A DNA stretch of 64,000 nucleotides, taken from Pseudomonas mandelii (GTDB lineage Bacteria > Pseudomonadota > Gammaproteobacteria > Pseudomonadales > Pseudomonadaceae). Made by a program: the position numbers and the translations under genes. Each line of letters begins with the position of its first letter. The stretch's first letter is position 1. Where the stretch lies: NCBI RefSeq assembly GCF_900106065.1, contig NZ_LT629796.1, positions 2,268,001 to 2,332,000 on the forward strand. Direction: 5' to 3'. Under the pieces are notes generated by a model, which ran no database searches, had not been told where the DNA came from, and saw only the letters and a program-made list of their open reading frames with translations. Below are positions 45,900 through 55,522 of the stretch, one piece after another.

Positions 45900-47465
45900 A
45901 TGAACTTCATTCTTTACTCGGACGTCAACGACAGCTCCATCAGTCAGAGCCTCGGTCGTCCCGAATACAGTTATTACTTCGTGCTCAAGGCTTATCGCCC
46001 GGTGCTCGAAAGCCTCGGGCGGGTGCATGTGGTGTCCTCCACCGCCGAGGTCGATCCTCTCTATCGACAATTGCTGGCCACCGGCGAAGACAGTCTGTTC
46101 CTGTCGTTCACCCCGCCGCAGAAAACCCCGAACGATCTTGAATGCCCGACGATCTGCGTGGTGGCCTGGGAGTTCGACTCCATTCCCGATGAGCAATGGG
46201 ATAACGACCCACGTCAGGACTGGACGCAGATGCTGGCACGCCAGGGCCGGGTCATCACGCTTTCCAGCCACACGGCCCGGGCGATTCGGCGGGCCATGGG
46301 CGAAGATTTCCCCGTGCTGGTGTTGCCCACGCCCTTGTGGGAGAACTTCGCGGCCATTCGCAGCCACCACGCCAGCGCGCCGGTGAATGCCGGTTCGACA
46401 CTGGAGATCAAGGGCTGCATCTTCGATACGCGCACGCTTGGGCTGTCTGCCGACGCGCTGATTCCCGTACCGCCGAGCGCCGAGGAACTGGCGGCGCTGG
46501 AGGCATTGAAGCCGCCGCCGTTGACGCTAAAACGTCGCTTCGTCATCGCTCGCCATTACCTGCACATGTGGCGTCGGGACATGGGTAAAACGCTGCCCGT
46601 CCCGGTGCATCGCACGCACTTTCTGAGCCAGTGGTATTGGGAAGGCATCCGCGATCTTCTTTCCGATACCGCTCATGCACGGCTTGCCGAATATCTGCCG
46701 GCTATCGCTGGCCCGCAGACGATGGCCGTGCCCGAGCCTGCACCGCGGGATTGGCCGGACACCACTTCCCGGGTCGAAATCCAGGTGGATGGCGTGGTGT
46801 ACGTCACGGTGTTCAACCCTAGGGATGGTCGTAAGAACTGGCATCAACTGATCACCGCATTCTGCTGGGCCTTTCGCGAAACGGATGATGCCACGCTGGT
46901 GCTGAAGATTACCCAGAGCGACCTGTCGTCCTACTACGACGAGCTGATGACCTTGCTCGCGCAACTCTCGCCGTTCGCCTGTCGGGTGGTGGTGATGCAC
47001 GGTTACCTGGATGATCCGCAATACGCCCGGTTGTACGAAGCCGCCAGTTATTACGTCAACGCGTCGCGCTGCGAGGGGTTGTGCCTGCCGCTGATGGAAT
47101 TCATGGCCAGCGGTAAGCCGGTGATCGCCCCGGACCACACCGCCATGGAGGATTACATCGATGAGCGTGTGGCGTTTGTGGTCAAGTCCAGCGAAGAGCT
47201 GACCATCTGGCCACAAGACACCCGGATCATTTACCGGACCCTGCGTTATCGCCCCGACTGGGGCTCGCTGAAAACCGCCTACGAAAACAGCTACCGGACG
47301 GCCAAGGAGCAACCGCTGGAGTACCGGCGCATGTCGGGCGATGCGGTCGAGCGCATGCACGACTACTGCGCCTTCGCCCCGGTGCAGAAGCGCCTGGCGG
47401 ATTTTTTCGGGCTGACGCCGCAGGCTTTGCCGGCAGCGGCCGTGACGGATAACGCCTCATGCTGA
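45900..47465 (+). CDS. Glycosyltransferase (GT4-like), A-band modification
   Basis: A 521-residue GT-B enzyme. The N-terminal part (MNFILYSDVNDSSISQSLGRPEYSYYF) is near-identical in design to the next gene's product. The C-terminal domain has VFNPRDGRKNWHQLITAF and the EX7E-like motif SRCEGLCLPLMEFMASGKPVI. It has about 90 extra residues (about 180-285) compared with its neighbour. The gene starts at the ATG at 45900; an ATG at 45876 is possible. As I recall, P. aeruginosa has a similar divergent set (PA5455-PA5459) needed for normal common polysaccharide antigen; the sugar here is unknown. Confidence 0.85.
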   Translation: MNFILYSDVNDSSISQSLGRPEYSYYFVLKAYRPVLESLGRVHVVSSTAEVDPLYRQLLATGEDSLFLSFTPPQKTPNDLECPTICVVAWEFDSIPDEQWDNDPRQDWTQMLARQGRVITLSSHTARAIRRAMGEDFPVLVLPTPLWENFAAIRSHHASAPVNAGSTLEIKGCIFDTRTLGLSADALIPVPPSAEELAALEALKPPPLTLKRRFVIARHYLHMWRRDMGKTLPVPVHRTHFLSQWYWEGIRDLLSDTAHARLAEYLPAIAGPQTMAVPEPAPRDWPDTTSRVEIQVDGVVYVTVFNPRDGRKNWHQLITAFCWAFRETDDATLVLKITQSDLSSYYDELMTLLAQLSPFACRVVVMHGYLDDPQYARLYEAASYYVNASRCEGLCLPLMEFMASGKPVIAPDHTAMEDYIDERVAFVVKSSEELTIWPQDTRIIYRTLRYRPDWGSLKTAYENSYRTAKEQPLEYRRMSGDAVERMHDYCAFAPVQKRLADFFGLTPQALPAAAVTDNASC

Positions 47466-48757
47466 TCATCATTCATTCGGAAACCAACCAGCACACCATC
47501 GCCCAGAACCTTGGCCGTTCGGAGTACAGCTATTACTTCGTGCTCAAGGAATACCGCCCGGTGCTGGAACGTCTGGGGCGTGTGGTGGAAGTCAGAGACC
47601 CGCAGACCGAAGTCGATGCCTTGTACCGCGACGCGCTGTCCCGAGGTGAAGACTGCGTGTTCCTGTCGTTCTCGCCGCCGCATTGCACGCCGGTGCACTT
47701 CGCCTGTCCGACCTTGCCGGTGTTTGCGTGGGAATTCAGCACCATTCCCAACGAACCCTTCGCGGGTGAACCGCGCAATGATTGGCGCACGGTATTGCGC
47801 GCTTCAGGCGCGGCGATTACCCATTCCAGCTACACGGTAAACGCCGTGCGCGAGGCGATGGGCGCCGACTATTCGATCGTCGCGGTGCCGGCGCCGGTGT
47901 GGGATCGATTCTCGGCACGCGGCGCCCAGTTGCAACGTCAGCCACTGGCGAGTCAGGTGCGCTTGAAGATCAAAGGCCTGGTGGCCGACAGCCGCACCCT
48001 GGACTTGCGAGCCTTTGGGCCGGCGTCGTTACGCGAAGGCGAAGGTATCGATTTCGAAGCACCGCCCCGTGAACACGAACTGGTGCTCGACGGCGTGATT
48101 TACACCTCGGTGTTCAACCCGGGTGATGGGCGCAAGAATTGGGAAGACATGCTCAGTGCCTTCTGCGTGACGTTCCGCGAGGTGGATGACGCGACGCTGG
48201 TGCTCAAACTGACCCACCACGATGCCGAAGAAGCGCTGACCGACATCCTTCACCATTTGTACAAAAACCAGTCCTATCGCTGCCGCATCGTGCTGATCTA
48301 CGGCTACCTCGCGGATTCGGACTACGAGCACCTGGTGCAGGCAACCCGCTTTGTGGTCAACACCTCCTACGGCGAAGGCCAGTGCCTGCCGCTGATGGAG
48401 TTCATGTCCTGCGGCAAACCGGCGGTCGCGCCACGCACCACGGCGATGATCGATTACCTGGATGCCGATAATGCGTTTCTGATCGACTCCACCGACGAAC
48501 TGACGGCCTGGCCCCACGACCCGCGCAGGGCGTTCCGAACCCTGCGTTACGTGACGAACTGGGAATCGTTGTGCCGCGCTTATCGGGCCAGCTATGACGT
48601 CGCCAAAAACGACGCCGAGCGTTACGCGCAGATGTCCGCGCATTCGGTGGCCAGCCTCGAAAAATTCTGCAGCCAGGCCACCGCCGAGCAACGACTGAAA
48701 GCCTTCTTCGCGCAGCTCCTTGAAACCCGCGTCGCTCTGGATACCCGCGAAGCATGA
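47459..48757 (+). CDS. Glycosyltransferase (GT4-like), paralogue of the preceding gene
   Basis: The 432-residue protein has the same start (LIIIHSETNQHTIAQNLGRSEYSYYFVLKEYRPVLE as matching blocks), the same VFNPGDGRKNWEDMLSAF segment and the EX7E-like GEGQCLPLMEFMSCGKPAVA as the 45,900 gene, so the pair arose by tandem duplication. It lacks the 90-residue insertion. It overlaps its neighbour by 7 bases (ATGCTGA). Likely acts on the A-band chain terminus. Confidence 0.85.
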   Translation: MLIIIHSETNQHTIAQNLGRSEYSYYFVLKEYRPVLERLGRVVEVRDPQTEVDALYRDALSRGEDCVFLSFSPPHCTPVHFACPTLPVFAWEFSTIPNEPFAGEPRNDWRTVLRASGAAITHSSYTVNAVREAMGADYSIVAVPAPVWDRFSARGAQLQRQPLASQVRLKIKGLVADSRTLDLRAFGPASLREGEGIDFEAPPREHELVLDGVIYTSVFNPGDGRKNWEDMLSAFCVTFREVDDATLVLKLTHHDAEEALTDILHHLYKNQSYRCRIVLIYGYLADSDYEHLVQATRFVVNTSYGEGQCLPLMEFMSCGKPAVAPRTTAMIDYLDADNAFLIDSTDELTAWPHDPRRAFRTLRYVTNWESLCRAYRASYDVAKNDAERYAQMSAHSVASLEKFCSQATAEQRLKAFFAQLLETRVALDTREA

Positions 48758-48809
48758 TCCGCGCAGTGTTGAATGGGGTGGAAAACAGGGCAACGTCCAG
48801 GAGGACGGC

Positions 48810-49967
48810 ATGAATAACGACAGACGGATCATGGACATCGAGTTGTTGCGCGGCATTGCGGTGCTCGGTGTGTTGTTTCATCACCTGCAAGACAGCCTGT
48901 TTGCGGCCCCGGTGCCGCTGTTGCAAGCCATCACCGCGTGGGGTCAGCCGTGGTGGGGCGTGGATCTGTTTTTCGCCATCTCCGGGTTTGTCATCGCGCG
49001 CAGCCTGATCCCGGCGTTGCAGGGTTGCAGCACCCGTCAGGAGTACTGGCAGCAGACGCGTAACTTCTGGCTGCGCCGGGCCTTTCGATTGCTGCCGTCG
49101 GCGTGGTTGTGGCTGGCGCTGATGTTGCTGGGCTGCATTTTTCTCAATCGCTCCGGAGCGTTCGGCACGCTGCACGCCAACCTTCAGGCGACCCTGGCCG
49201 GGGTCGCGCAGTACGCGAACTTCCGCTTCGCCGACAGCTTCTATAACTATGAGTACGGCACCAGTTTCGTGTACTGGAGCCTATCGCTGGAGGAGCAGTT
49301 CTACCTGTTGTTTCCGCTGCTGATTCTGATCTGTCGCAAGCACCTGGTCTGGGCCTTGCTGGCGCTGGTCGCGGTGCAGTTGTTCACGTTGCGCACACCG
49401 ATCTTGATGGTGGTTCGCACCGATGCGCTGGCACTCGGCATCCTGTTGGCGATGTGGAGCGCGCAACCCTCGTATCTGCGCTGGGAGCCGACGTTCCTGC
49501 GCCGTCCATGGGCCGGGGTGACAGCATTGGTCGCGCTGTCGCTGGTGCTCAGTTTCATGGCGACGGATCGCTTCACGTTCACTCATTACCGCATCGGCAC
49601 GATCGCGTTGTTGTGCGCGGTGCTGGTCTGGATCGCTTCCTACAATCGCGACTACCTGCTGCCACGGGGCGTGTTGAAGAACCTGATGACGTGGGTCGGC
49701 AGTCGCTCCTACGGGATCTATCTGATCCACATACCGGCTTATTTGCTGGTGCGCGAATTCACGTTCCGCTTGCAGGGCGCCGGTCTGCCCAATCCCGGCG
49801 GCCATCCGATCCTGACACTGATGATTGCTGGCGGTTTGATCGCTTTGTTGAGCGAACTCAACTACCGCTTCATCGAAATGCCCATGCGTAACCGCGGTGC
49901 CTCGCTGGTCAAACGCCTGGGCACGTCCCGAACAGCCGCCCAAACCTCTGGAGCTACCTCATGCTGA
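48810..49967 (+). CDS. Acyltransferase 3 family (OafA-like) membrane acyltransferase
   Basis: A 385-residue protein with ten or so helices. Family landmarks: IELLRGIAVLGVLFHHL (the catalytic His region), WWGVDLFFAISGFVIARS, RRAFRLLPS, YWSLSLEEQFYLLFP and SYGIYLIHIP. These proteins acetylate or otherwise acylate surface polysaccharides. The ATG at 48810 has GGAGGACGGC upstream; the frame extends to 48720 inside the preceding gene without support. Probably adds an acyl group to the A-band polysaccharide. Confidence 0.9.
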   Translation: MNNDRRIMDIELLRGIAVLGVLFHHLQDSLFAAPVPLLQAITAWGQPWWGVDLFFAISGFVIARSLIPALQGCSTRQEYWQQTRNFWLRRAFRLLPSAWLWLALMLLGCIFLNRSGAFGTLHANLQATLAGVAQYANFRFADSFYNYEYGTSFVYWSLSLEEQFYLLFPLLILICRKHLVWALLALVAVQLFTLRTPILMVVRTDALALGILLAMWSAQPSYLRWEPTFLRRPWAGVTALVALSLVLSFMATDRFTFTHYRIGTIALLCAVLVWIASYNRDYLLPRGVLKNLMTWVGSRSYGIYLIHIPAYLLVREFTFRLQGAGLPNPGGHPILTLMIAGGLIALLSELNYRFIEMPMRNRGASLVKRLGTSRTAAQTSGATSC

Positions 49968-50788
49968 GCCTTTTGAAGAAACTCACGGCGGGTACACCCG
50001 TTCCCGTGGCGCCTGTGGCGGACACGGTCGAGAAGGTCGATCCGTACATGCTCGGCCTGCACGACGCAATGCTCAGCGGCTGGTTCAATCAGCAAACCGG
50101 CGAGCTGTTCACCGGGTTCCCGGTGACCGCCGAAGACACGCTGCTGGACGTCGGCTGCGGTGACGGCGGTAACGTGCATTTCTGCGGCATGCGCGGGGCG
50201 AAGATCATCATCGCCGACATCGACGCGGCCAAGGTCGAAGCCACCCGACAGCGCCTGAGCGACACACCGGCGCGTGACGTCGAATGCCACGTCACCGACT
50301 GCAACCCGCTGCCGATTGCCGATGCGACGGCCACTCGCGTGGTGTCCACCGAAGTCATCGAACACGTGGACGATCCGGCGCAGTTCCTTGCTGAACTGGT
50401 GCGTGTCGGCAAACCGGGTGCGCTGTATTTGCTCAGCGTCCCGCACCCAAGCTCCGAAGACCTGCAAAAAGACATCGCCGCGCCCGAGTATTTCCAGAAG
50501 CCCAACCACATTCGCATCATCAGCGAAGAGCAGTTCAAGGCGATGGTCAGCGACGCCGGCCTGGAAGTGCTCAGCCACAGCCAGTACGGGTTTTACTGGT
50601 CGATGTGGATGCTGTTGTTCTGGGAAGCCAAGGTCGATTTCAGCAATCCTGACCACCCGCTGCTCAACCACTGGGCCGACACGTGGCAGGCCATTCTGGC
50701 GTCGCCCCGTGGCGCGCAGATCAAACAGGCGCTGGACGCGGTCGTGGCGAAAAGTCAGGTGATCATTGCCCGCAAGCCCTTGGTGTAG
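49961..50788 (+). CDS. SAM-dependent methyltransferase (class I), A-band modification
   Basis: A 275-residue enzyme with the SAM loop LLDVGCGDGGN (about 62-72), acidic IIADIDAAK, and STEVIEHVDDP typical of the Methyltransf_11 group. It overlaps the acyltransferase gene by 7 bases. A terminal sugar methyltransferase in this context would cap or tune the D-rhamnan chain, as reported for common polysaccharide antigen methylation in P. aeruginosa. Acceptor not visible from sequence. Confidence 0.85.
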   Translation: MLSLLKKLTAGTPVPVAPVADTVEKVDPYMLGLHDAMLSGWFNQQTGELFTGFPVTAEDTLLDVGCGDGGNVHFCGMRGAKIIIADIDAAKVEATRQRLSDTPARDVECHVTDCNPLPIADATATRVVSTEVIEHVDDPAQFLAELVRVGKPGALYLLSVPHPSSEDLQKDIAAPEYFQKPNHIRIISEEQFKAMVSDAGLEVLSHSQYGFYWSMWMLLFWEAKVDFSNPDHPLLNHWADTWQAILASPRGAQIKQALDAVVAKSQVIIARKPLV

Positions 50789-50809
50789 CCACTCTCTGTA
50801 GCCGCTGCC

Positions 50810-50857
50810 TTGTGGTGAGAGGATAAATCCCCTCATCACAAAGGCTCGCTCCCACAG
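50810..50857. repeat. Hairpin and degenerate REP half-site
   Basis: TTGTGGTGAGAGG and CCCCTCATCACAA pair around ATAAAT. They are followed by AGGCTCGCTCCCACAGG, a REP half. May terminate the decoration operon. Confidence 0.6.
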
Positions 50858-50902
50858 GTTTTGTGTACCCTGTAGCCCTGTGTTTCCAGGATCAGGGATT
50901 TC

Positions 50903-52096
50903 ATGTTGTTAGTTCGTCTTTCTGTCCTGCTTGTTGCTCTGGCACTGCTCAACGGTTGCGAGCAAACAGACGCGCCGCCGCTCGATCAGCAACTCTACGT
51001 CTGGCAACGGCAATGGACGTCAGCCCATGACGCCGCCCTGCAAGACAGTCGCGCGGACTTTTCGACCTTGCGGGTGCTGGCCTTGCAGGCGTTTCCTCAG
51101 GCGGGCTGGAGCCGGGCGCGAGTCGATCCGGCGCTGCTCAAGCGCGATGGCCGACCGCTGATTGCGGTGATTCGCCTCGACGGCCAGCTCAAGTCGCTGG
51201 ATCAGGACGACGTCACGACGCACATCCAGCAAGTGCTCAGCGAGTGGCAAGGGCAGGGGCTGACGCTCTCTGGCGTGGAAATCGACCACGACGCCGGTAG
51301 CGCCCGGCTACCGGCTTACCGCGAATTTCTTACTCACCTGCGCGCGGCTTTACCCGCCGCTTTGCCGTTGAGCATCACCGCATTGCCTGCCTGGCTCGAC
51401 AGCCCTGAATTGCCGGCACTCTTGGCGACCGTCGACAGCAGCGTGTTGCAGGTGCATGCGGTGAGTGATCCGCGTCGTGGTCTGTTTGATCCGGATCAAG
51501 CCAGGAAATGGGTAAACGCCTGGAGCCTCATCACCTCAAAACCCTTTTACCTGGCGCTGCCCGCCTATGGCGTGGCCCTGTTGCCGGGCGCCAGCGGTGC
51601 GCCGGTCGTGGAAAGCGAAGTGCCTGTCGGGCGAGCCGGCCAACGCCGGGAATTGCTGGCGGATCCCTTGCAACTGAGCGCACTCACCGCCGAGTTGCGC
51701 GCCGATCCACCGACGCATCTGGCCGGTCTGATCTGGTTTCGTCTGCCGCTGGTGGGTGATCGTCGGGCCTGGAGCCTGAACACGCTGAGGGCCGTTGCTC
51801 GCGGAGATTCGCTCGATAGTCGGTTAAGTTTGAAACTCATCGCGCAAGACGACCTCTATGACATCAGCGTCAGCAATCAAGGCAACCTCGACAACGCCTG
51901 GCCCGAACGCGTCACGCTGGCGGTTCGCGGCTGCGACGGTGCCGATGCGCTGGCCGGTTACGCATTGCAACAAAGCCCGGATCTGCTTACCTTCACCCGC
52001 CTGCGCGACGGCCGGATACCGGCCGGCGAGCAGCGCGCCATCGGTTGGGCTCGCTGCGCACACATTGATCAAGGAGGTTCGAATGTTCACCCGTAA
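50903..52096 (+). CDS. DUF3142 family lipoprotein
   Basis: A 397-residue exported protein. The signal peptide ends in a lipobox (ALLNGC, Cys19). The rest fits DUF3142: YVWQRQWTSAHDAAL, a VIRLDGQL segment and a TIM-barrel-like middle with VEIDHDAGSARLPAYREFL and LPAYGVALL. This looks like the glycosyl-hydrolase-like fold of the family; activity is unknown. The stop overlaps the following gene by 14 bases, so the two products are probably made together. Confidence 0.8.
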   Translation: MLLVRLSVLLVALALLNGCEQTDAPPLDQQLYVWQRQWTSAHDAALQDSRADFSTLRVLALQAFPQAGWSRARVDPALLKRDGRPLIAVIRLDGQLKSLDQDDVTTHIQQVLSEWQGQGLTLSGVEIDHDAGSARLPAYREFLTHLRAALPAALPLSITALPAWLDSPELPALLATVDSSVLQVHAVSDPRRGLFDPDQARKWVNAWSLITSKPFYLALPAYGVALLPGASGAPVVESEVPVGRAGQRRELLADPLQLSALTAELRADPPTHLAGLIWFRLPLVGDRRAWSLNTLRAVARGDSLDSRLSLKLIAQDDLYDISVSNQGNLDNAWPERVTLAVRGCDGADALAGYALQQSPDLLTFTRLRDGRIPAGEQRAIGWARCAHIDQGGSNVHP

Positions 52097-54200
52097 CTGG
52101 CCCCGCCATGTGCTTTGCCTGAGCCTCAGCCTGCCGCTGGGTTCAGCGTTGGCCTGCGGGCCGGACTTCCCGATGCGCTTGCTGGACAACCGCGCCCAGT
52201 CGCTGGCGGAGCTGCCGGAAGGCAACTTCCAGTTCGAGATCAATCGCCTGGGGCATGTGATCGCAGGGCTCAAGAACGTCGAGTCATCCCCTTACAGCCT
52301 GGAGGCAACCGACTACGCCGAGCAGCGAGACAAGGCCGAGCAGGCCGGGTTGACGGCGGAGCAGCAAGCCCTGGTCAAACAGTTGCGCGCGCTGACCGAT
52401 GCCCGTCAAGTCGAGACCCAGGGCGCGAGCCTGCCGGCCGAGCTTCGTTTCTATCTGGCGGGTGCGGTGGCGTTCAACGCCGGTGATCATGCGCTGGCCG
52501 CCGAGTACTTCCACAAAGTGCTGGCGCTGCCGGCGGATCAACGCGCCTTGCGCAGCACCTGGGCCGCTTATTCATTGGGCCGGACGCTGTTTGCCCAGAG
52601 CGCCGAAGCAGACGCAGCGCCTGACCTGTTGGCACAGTCGCGCAAAGCCTTCGAGCAGGCCCGTCAGCTGAGCATCGACGGCTTCAGCGACCCGCTGGAA
52701 CTCGGTGTCGCCAGCCTCGGCGAGGAGGCCCGCGTGGCGCGCACCGCTGGCGACTGGAACAGCGCCATCAATCTGTACGCCACGCAAAATCGCCACGGTT
52801 CGGCGGTGGGTTACACCTCGCTGAAGCTGTTGATGGCGGATTTGCTGGCGATGCCTGAAGATCAGTTGACCGAGTTGCTCAAGGGCAAACCGGTGCAACA
52901 ACTGGTGACGGCGTCGCTGATCAGTCGCCTGGGCTGGTCATTCGGTGATCAACCGCCGAATGAACTGAAGCTGATCAAACTCCTGCAAAGCAGCACCCGG
53001 GGCAGTCTGGACAACGCGGACCGACTGGCGGCGATGAATTATCAACAGGGCGATTACACCAGCGCCAAAGCGTTCCTTGAGCATGCCGGGGACGGCGGTC
53101 TGGCGTGGTGGTTGCGGGCGAAACTGGCGTTGCGTGAGGGTGACAAAAGCGCGGCGGCTGCGGCGTATGCCAAGGCGGCCCAGGCCTTCCCGCAGAACGA
53201 ATCGTGGGGTGAGCGACGCACGCCTGACTATGATTTCGAAAGCCTGCAACCCAAGTGCCGGGTCGAGGGTGAAAGCGCGATCCTGGCGCTGCAACGCGGG
53301 GATTACCTGCAAGCGTTCGATCAGCTTTATCGCAGCCAAAGTATCTATTGGTTCGATGCCGCGACCGTTGCCGAGCGCGTGCTGACCGTCGATGAGCTCA
53401 AGCATTACGTTGACACCCAGGTGCCGGCGCCGCCAGCGCTCAGCCAGCAGGATCGCGACAACTACGTGCCGTTGCCGGTGGCGGCGCAACTGCGCAATCT
53501 GCTCGGCCGTCGATTACTGCGTGAAGAGCGCTACGACGAGGCGCTGGTGTATTTCGACAACCCCGATCTACAGAAAAAGGCGCGGTTGTATGCGCAACAG
53601 CGTCAGCTCGCTGATTCAGCGTGGTGGCCGACCAAGCGTGCGTCTGCTCTGTTCAACGCAGCCTGGACGGCACGCGAGTGGGGCATGGACATTCTGGGTT
53701 ATGAAATGGCCCCGGACTACGCCACGTTTGGCGGCAATTACAGCCTGGAGACGACTGAGCTGAAGGTCGGTCCCTTGGTGGCCGAAGGTGAAGTCCAGCG
53801 CCAGCAAGCCAGTGCCGCGAAGCCCGACGAGCGCTACCACTATCGATTCGTCGCCACGGCCTTGGCCAACCGCGCCGCCGATAACCTGCCTCACACCAGC
53901 CAGGCTTTTGCTGCTGTGTTGTGCTCGGCGGCGGGGTGGAACAGCAGCCTTCAAGACCAAAGTGCGCTGTACCAGCGCTATGTCAAAGAAGGGCCCTATG
54001 TGGCTTGGGCGGTGGATTTCGGCCACCAGTGCCCGTATCCCGACTTCGAGAATGCCAGCAAACGATATGTAACCCAGGCGACTGACGCCGCCCGTTCGGC
54101 GCTGCGGCCGTACAAGTGGCCATTGCAGATCGGTGGTGTTATCGCGGTGACGGCCGCGGCGCTGGTATTGATCAACCGGCGCCGCCGTAAAGCGCAGTAA
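52083..54200 (+). CDS. Large secreted TPR-like protein of unknown function
   Basis: About 705 residues. A signal peptide (1-24, ending ALACG) precedes a long helical body with degenerate TPR-like repeats (for example GDHALAAEYFHKVLALPADQRALR and GDYTSAKAFLEHAGDGGLAWWLRAKLALREG). A C-terminal membrane helix (about 680-697, IGGVIAVTAAALVLI) is followed by RRRRK. So it is anchored in the inner membrane with the body outside. The start at 52083 has a perfect AAGGAGG site. Partner of the DUF3142 lipoprotein by overlap; no enzyme motif seen. Confidence 0.75.
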   Translation: MFTRNWPRHVLCLSLSLPLGSALACGPDFPMRLLDNRAQSLAELPEGNFQFEINRLGHVIAGLKNVESSPYSLEATDYAEQRDKAEQAGLTAEQQALVKQLRALTDARQVETQGASLPAELRFYLAGAVAFNAGDHALAAEYFHKVLALPADQRALRSTWAAYSLGRTLFAQSAEADAAPDLLAQSRKAFEQARQLSIDGFSDPLELGVASLGEEARVARTAGDWNSAINLYATQNRHGSAVGYTSLKLLMADLLAMPEDQLTELLKGKPVQQLVTASLISRLGWSFGDQPPNELKLIKLLQSSTRGSLDNADRLAAMNYQQGDYTSAKAFLEHAGDGGLAWWLRAKLALREGDKSAAAAAYAKAAQAFPQNESWGERRTPDYDFESLQPKCRVEGESAILALQRGDYLQAFDQLYRSQSIYWFDAATVAERVLTVDELKHYVDTQVPAPPALSQQDRDNYVPLPVAAQLRNLLGRRLLREERYDEALVYFDNPDLQKKARLYAQQRQLADSAWWPTKRASALFNAAWTAREWGMDILGYEMAPDYATFGGNYSLETTELKVGPLVAEGEVQRQQASAAKPDERYHYRFVATALANRAADNLPHTSQAFAAVLCSAAGWNSSLQDQSALYQRYVKEGPYVAWAVDFGHQCPYPDFENASKRYVTQATDAARSALRPYKWPLQIGGVIAVTAAALVLINRRRRKAQ

Positions 54201-54203
54201 GGC

Positions 54204-54845
54204 TCATGCCTGTTGAACAAAGGTCAGCCGCACCGCGAAGCCGATCAACAGGCTGCCGAACACCCATTGTTGCAGGCGCTGGGCCGAGGGGCTGCGTTGC
54301 AGCCAGCGGCCCAGCGCGGCGCCGGTCAAGGCATAGGCGCTGTCGAACAGCAAACCGACGCCGACCAGCAGCATGCCCAATACCGCAAATTGCGCGAGCA
54401 CCGGCCCGGCGTGAGGGTTGATGAACTGGGGCAATAACACTGAGCAGAACAGCAACGCCTTGGGGTTGAGCAGGTTGGTCAGCAAGCCGCGCTGGATGGA
54501 GGCCCGCCAGCATGGTTTTTCGCCGGTTGCGTCTGCGCCATCCAGGTTCGGCAACATCGTGGTTCGCAGGCACTGAATGCCGATCCACAACAGGTAGGCG
54601 GCTCCCGCCAGGCGCACCACGTCGAAGGTCCACGGCGCAGCCTTGAACAGCGCCGCCAGCCCCAGCGCAGCCAGCGCCACATGGCATCCACGAGCAATGC
54701 CCAGACCCACCGCCGTTGCCAACGCCGCGCCTTTGCCCTGACGGGCGCCGGTTTGCAGCAGCAGAATCATGTCCGGGCCGGGCAACAGATACACCACTGC
54801 CAGCGCCATGAAAAACAGCCAGAGTCCTTCCACGTTGCACCCCAT
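54204..54845 (-). CDS. LysE/RhtB family amino-acid exporter
   Basis: A 213-residue membrane protein with six helices and the LysE motif LLPGPDMILLLQTGARQGKGAAL and TNLLNPKALLF. Exports an amino acid or derivative. It is divergent from an Lrp/AsnC regulator 133 bases away, the usual pairing for such exporters. Substrate not predictable by eye. Confidence 0.9.
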   Translation of the reverse strand: MGCNVEGLWLFFMALAVVYLLPGPDMILLLQTGARQGKGAALATAVGLGIARGCHVALAALGLAALFKAAPWTFDVVRLAGAAYLLWIGIQCLRTTMLPNLDGADATGEKPCWRASIQRGLLTNLLNPKALLFCSVLLPQFINPHAGPVLAQFAVLGMLLVGVGLLFDSAYALTGAALGRWLQRSPSAQRLQQWVFGSLLIGFAVRLTFVQQA

Positions 54846-54978
54846 TCGTTGTTGATTCGGTAGCGCCAGTCTAGGGTTGAAGGGTGGGGCAGGTGCTTGC
54901 GAAGTCAGCTTCTAAATGCTGGGTAATTGGCATAACCTGCCACTTTGTGACGATCAAACCATCAGGATCTGCCAAGCC

Positions 54979-55452
54979 ATGAAGCTGGATGCCTACGACC
55001 GCAAGATTCTCGCCGCCCTGCAACGGGACGGGCGCCTGAGCAATGTGCAATTGGCCGACGAGATCGGTTTGTCCGCTTCCCCCTGTTTGCGTCGGGTGCG
55101 GATGCTGGAGGAGGCCGGCGTGATTCGCGGCTATCAGGCCAACCTTGATCGTGACGAAGTGGGACTTGGGCTGACGGTGTTTGTCGGGGTCAAGGTTGAG
55201 CGCCACAACGATGAACAGGCCGAAGCCTTTCGCCTGGCCGTCACCGCACTGCCGGAGGTGATTTCGGCATTCCTGGTGTCAGGGGAATCGGATTTTCTGC
55301 TGCAAGTGGTGGTGCCGGATCTACGCGGGTATGACCGCTTTCTCACCGAGCGCCTGCTGAAATTGCCGGGTGTAAGTGATATCCGCAGCAACTTTGCGAT
55401 TCACACGGTGAAGACGCCGGGGGCGTTGCCGTTGGGGCATTTGCCGCTTTAG
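54979..55452 (+). CDS. Lrp/AsnC family transcriptional regulator
   Basis: A 157-residue regulator with an N-terminal helix-turn-helix (LDAYDRKILAALQRDGRLSNVQLADEIGLSASPCLRRVRMLE) and a C-terminal RAM ligand-binding domain (about 70-150: GESDFLLQVVV, LPGVSDIRSNFAI). The ATG at 54979 (MKLDAYDRK) matches the family; the frame's start at 54916 does not. It probably senses an amino acid and controls the divergent LysE exporter. Confidence 0.9.
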   Translation: MKLDAYDRKILAALQRDGRLSNVQLADEIGLSASPCLRRVRMLEEAGVIRGYQANLDRDEVGLGLTVFVGVKVERHNDEQAEAFRLAVTALPEVISAFLVSGESDFLLQVVVPDLRGYDRFLTERLLKLPGVSDIRSNFAIHTVKTPGALPLGHLPL

Positions 55453-55461
55453 ACCGAGCAG

Positions 55462-55507
55462 GATCGTTCCCACGCGGACGGTTCGACGCCTCGACGTGGG
55501 AACGATC
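55462..55507. repeat. Inverted repeat in the convergent gap (terminator-like)
   Basis: GATCGTTCCCACG and CGTGGGAACGATC pair around 20 bases. This repeat type is common between Pseudomonas genes. It lies 10 bases after the Lrp stop and 16 bases from the lpd stop. Confidence 0.7.
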
Positions 55508-55522
55508 ATCTGGCAGGCGGGC

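Noticed and set aside
45686..45910. 74-residue minus-strand frame with a hydrophobic stretch
   Set aside because: Lies in the divergent promoter gap, covers the start of the glycosyltransferase gene, and has no ribosome site or family match.
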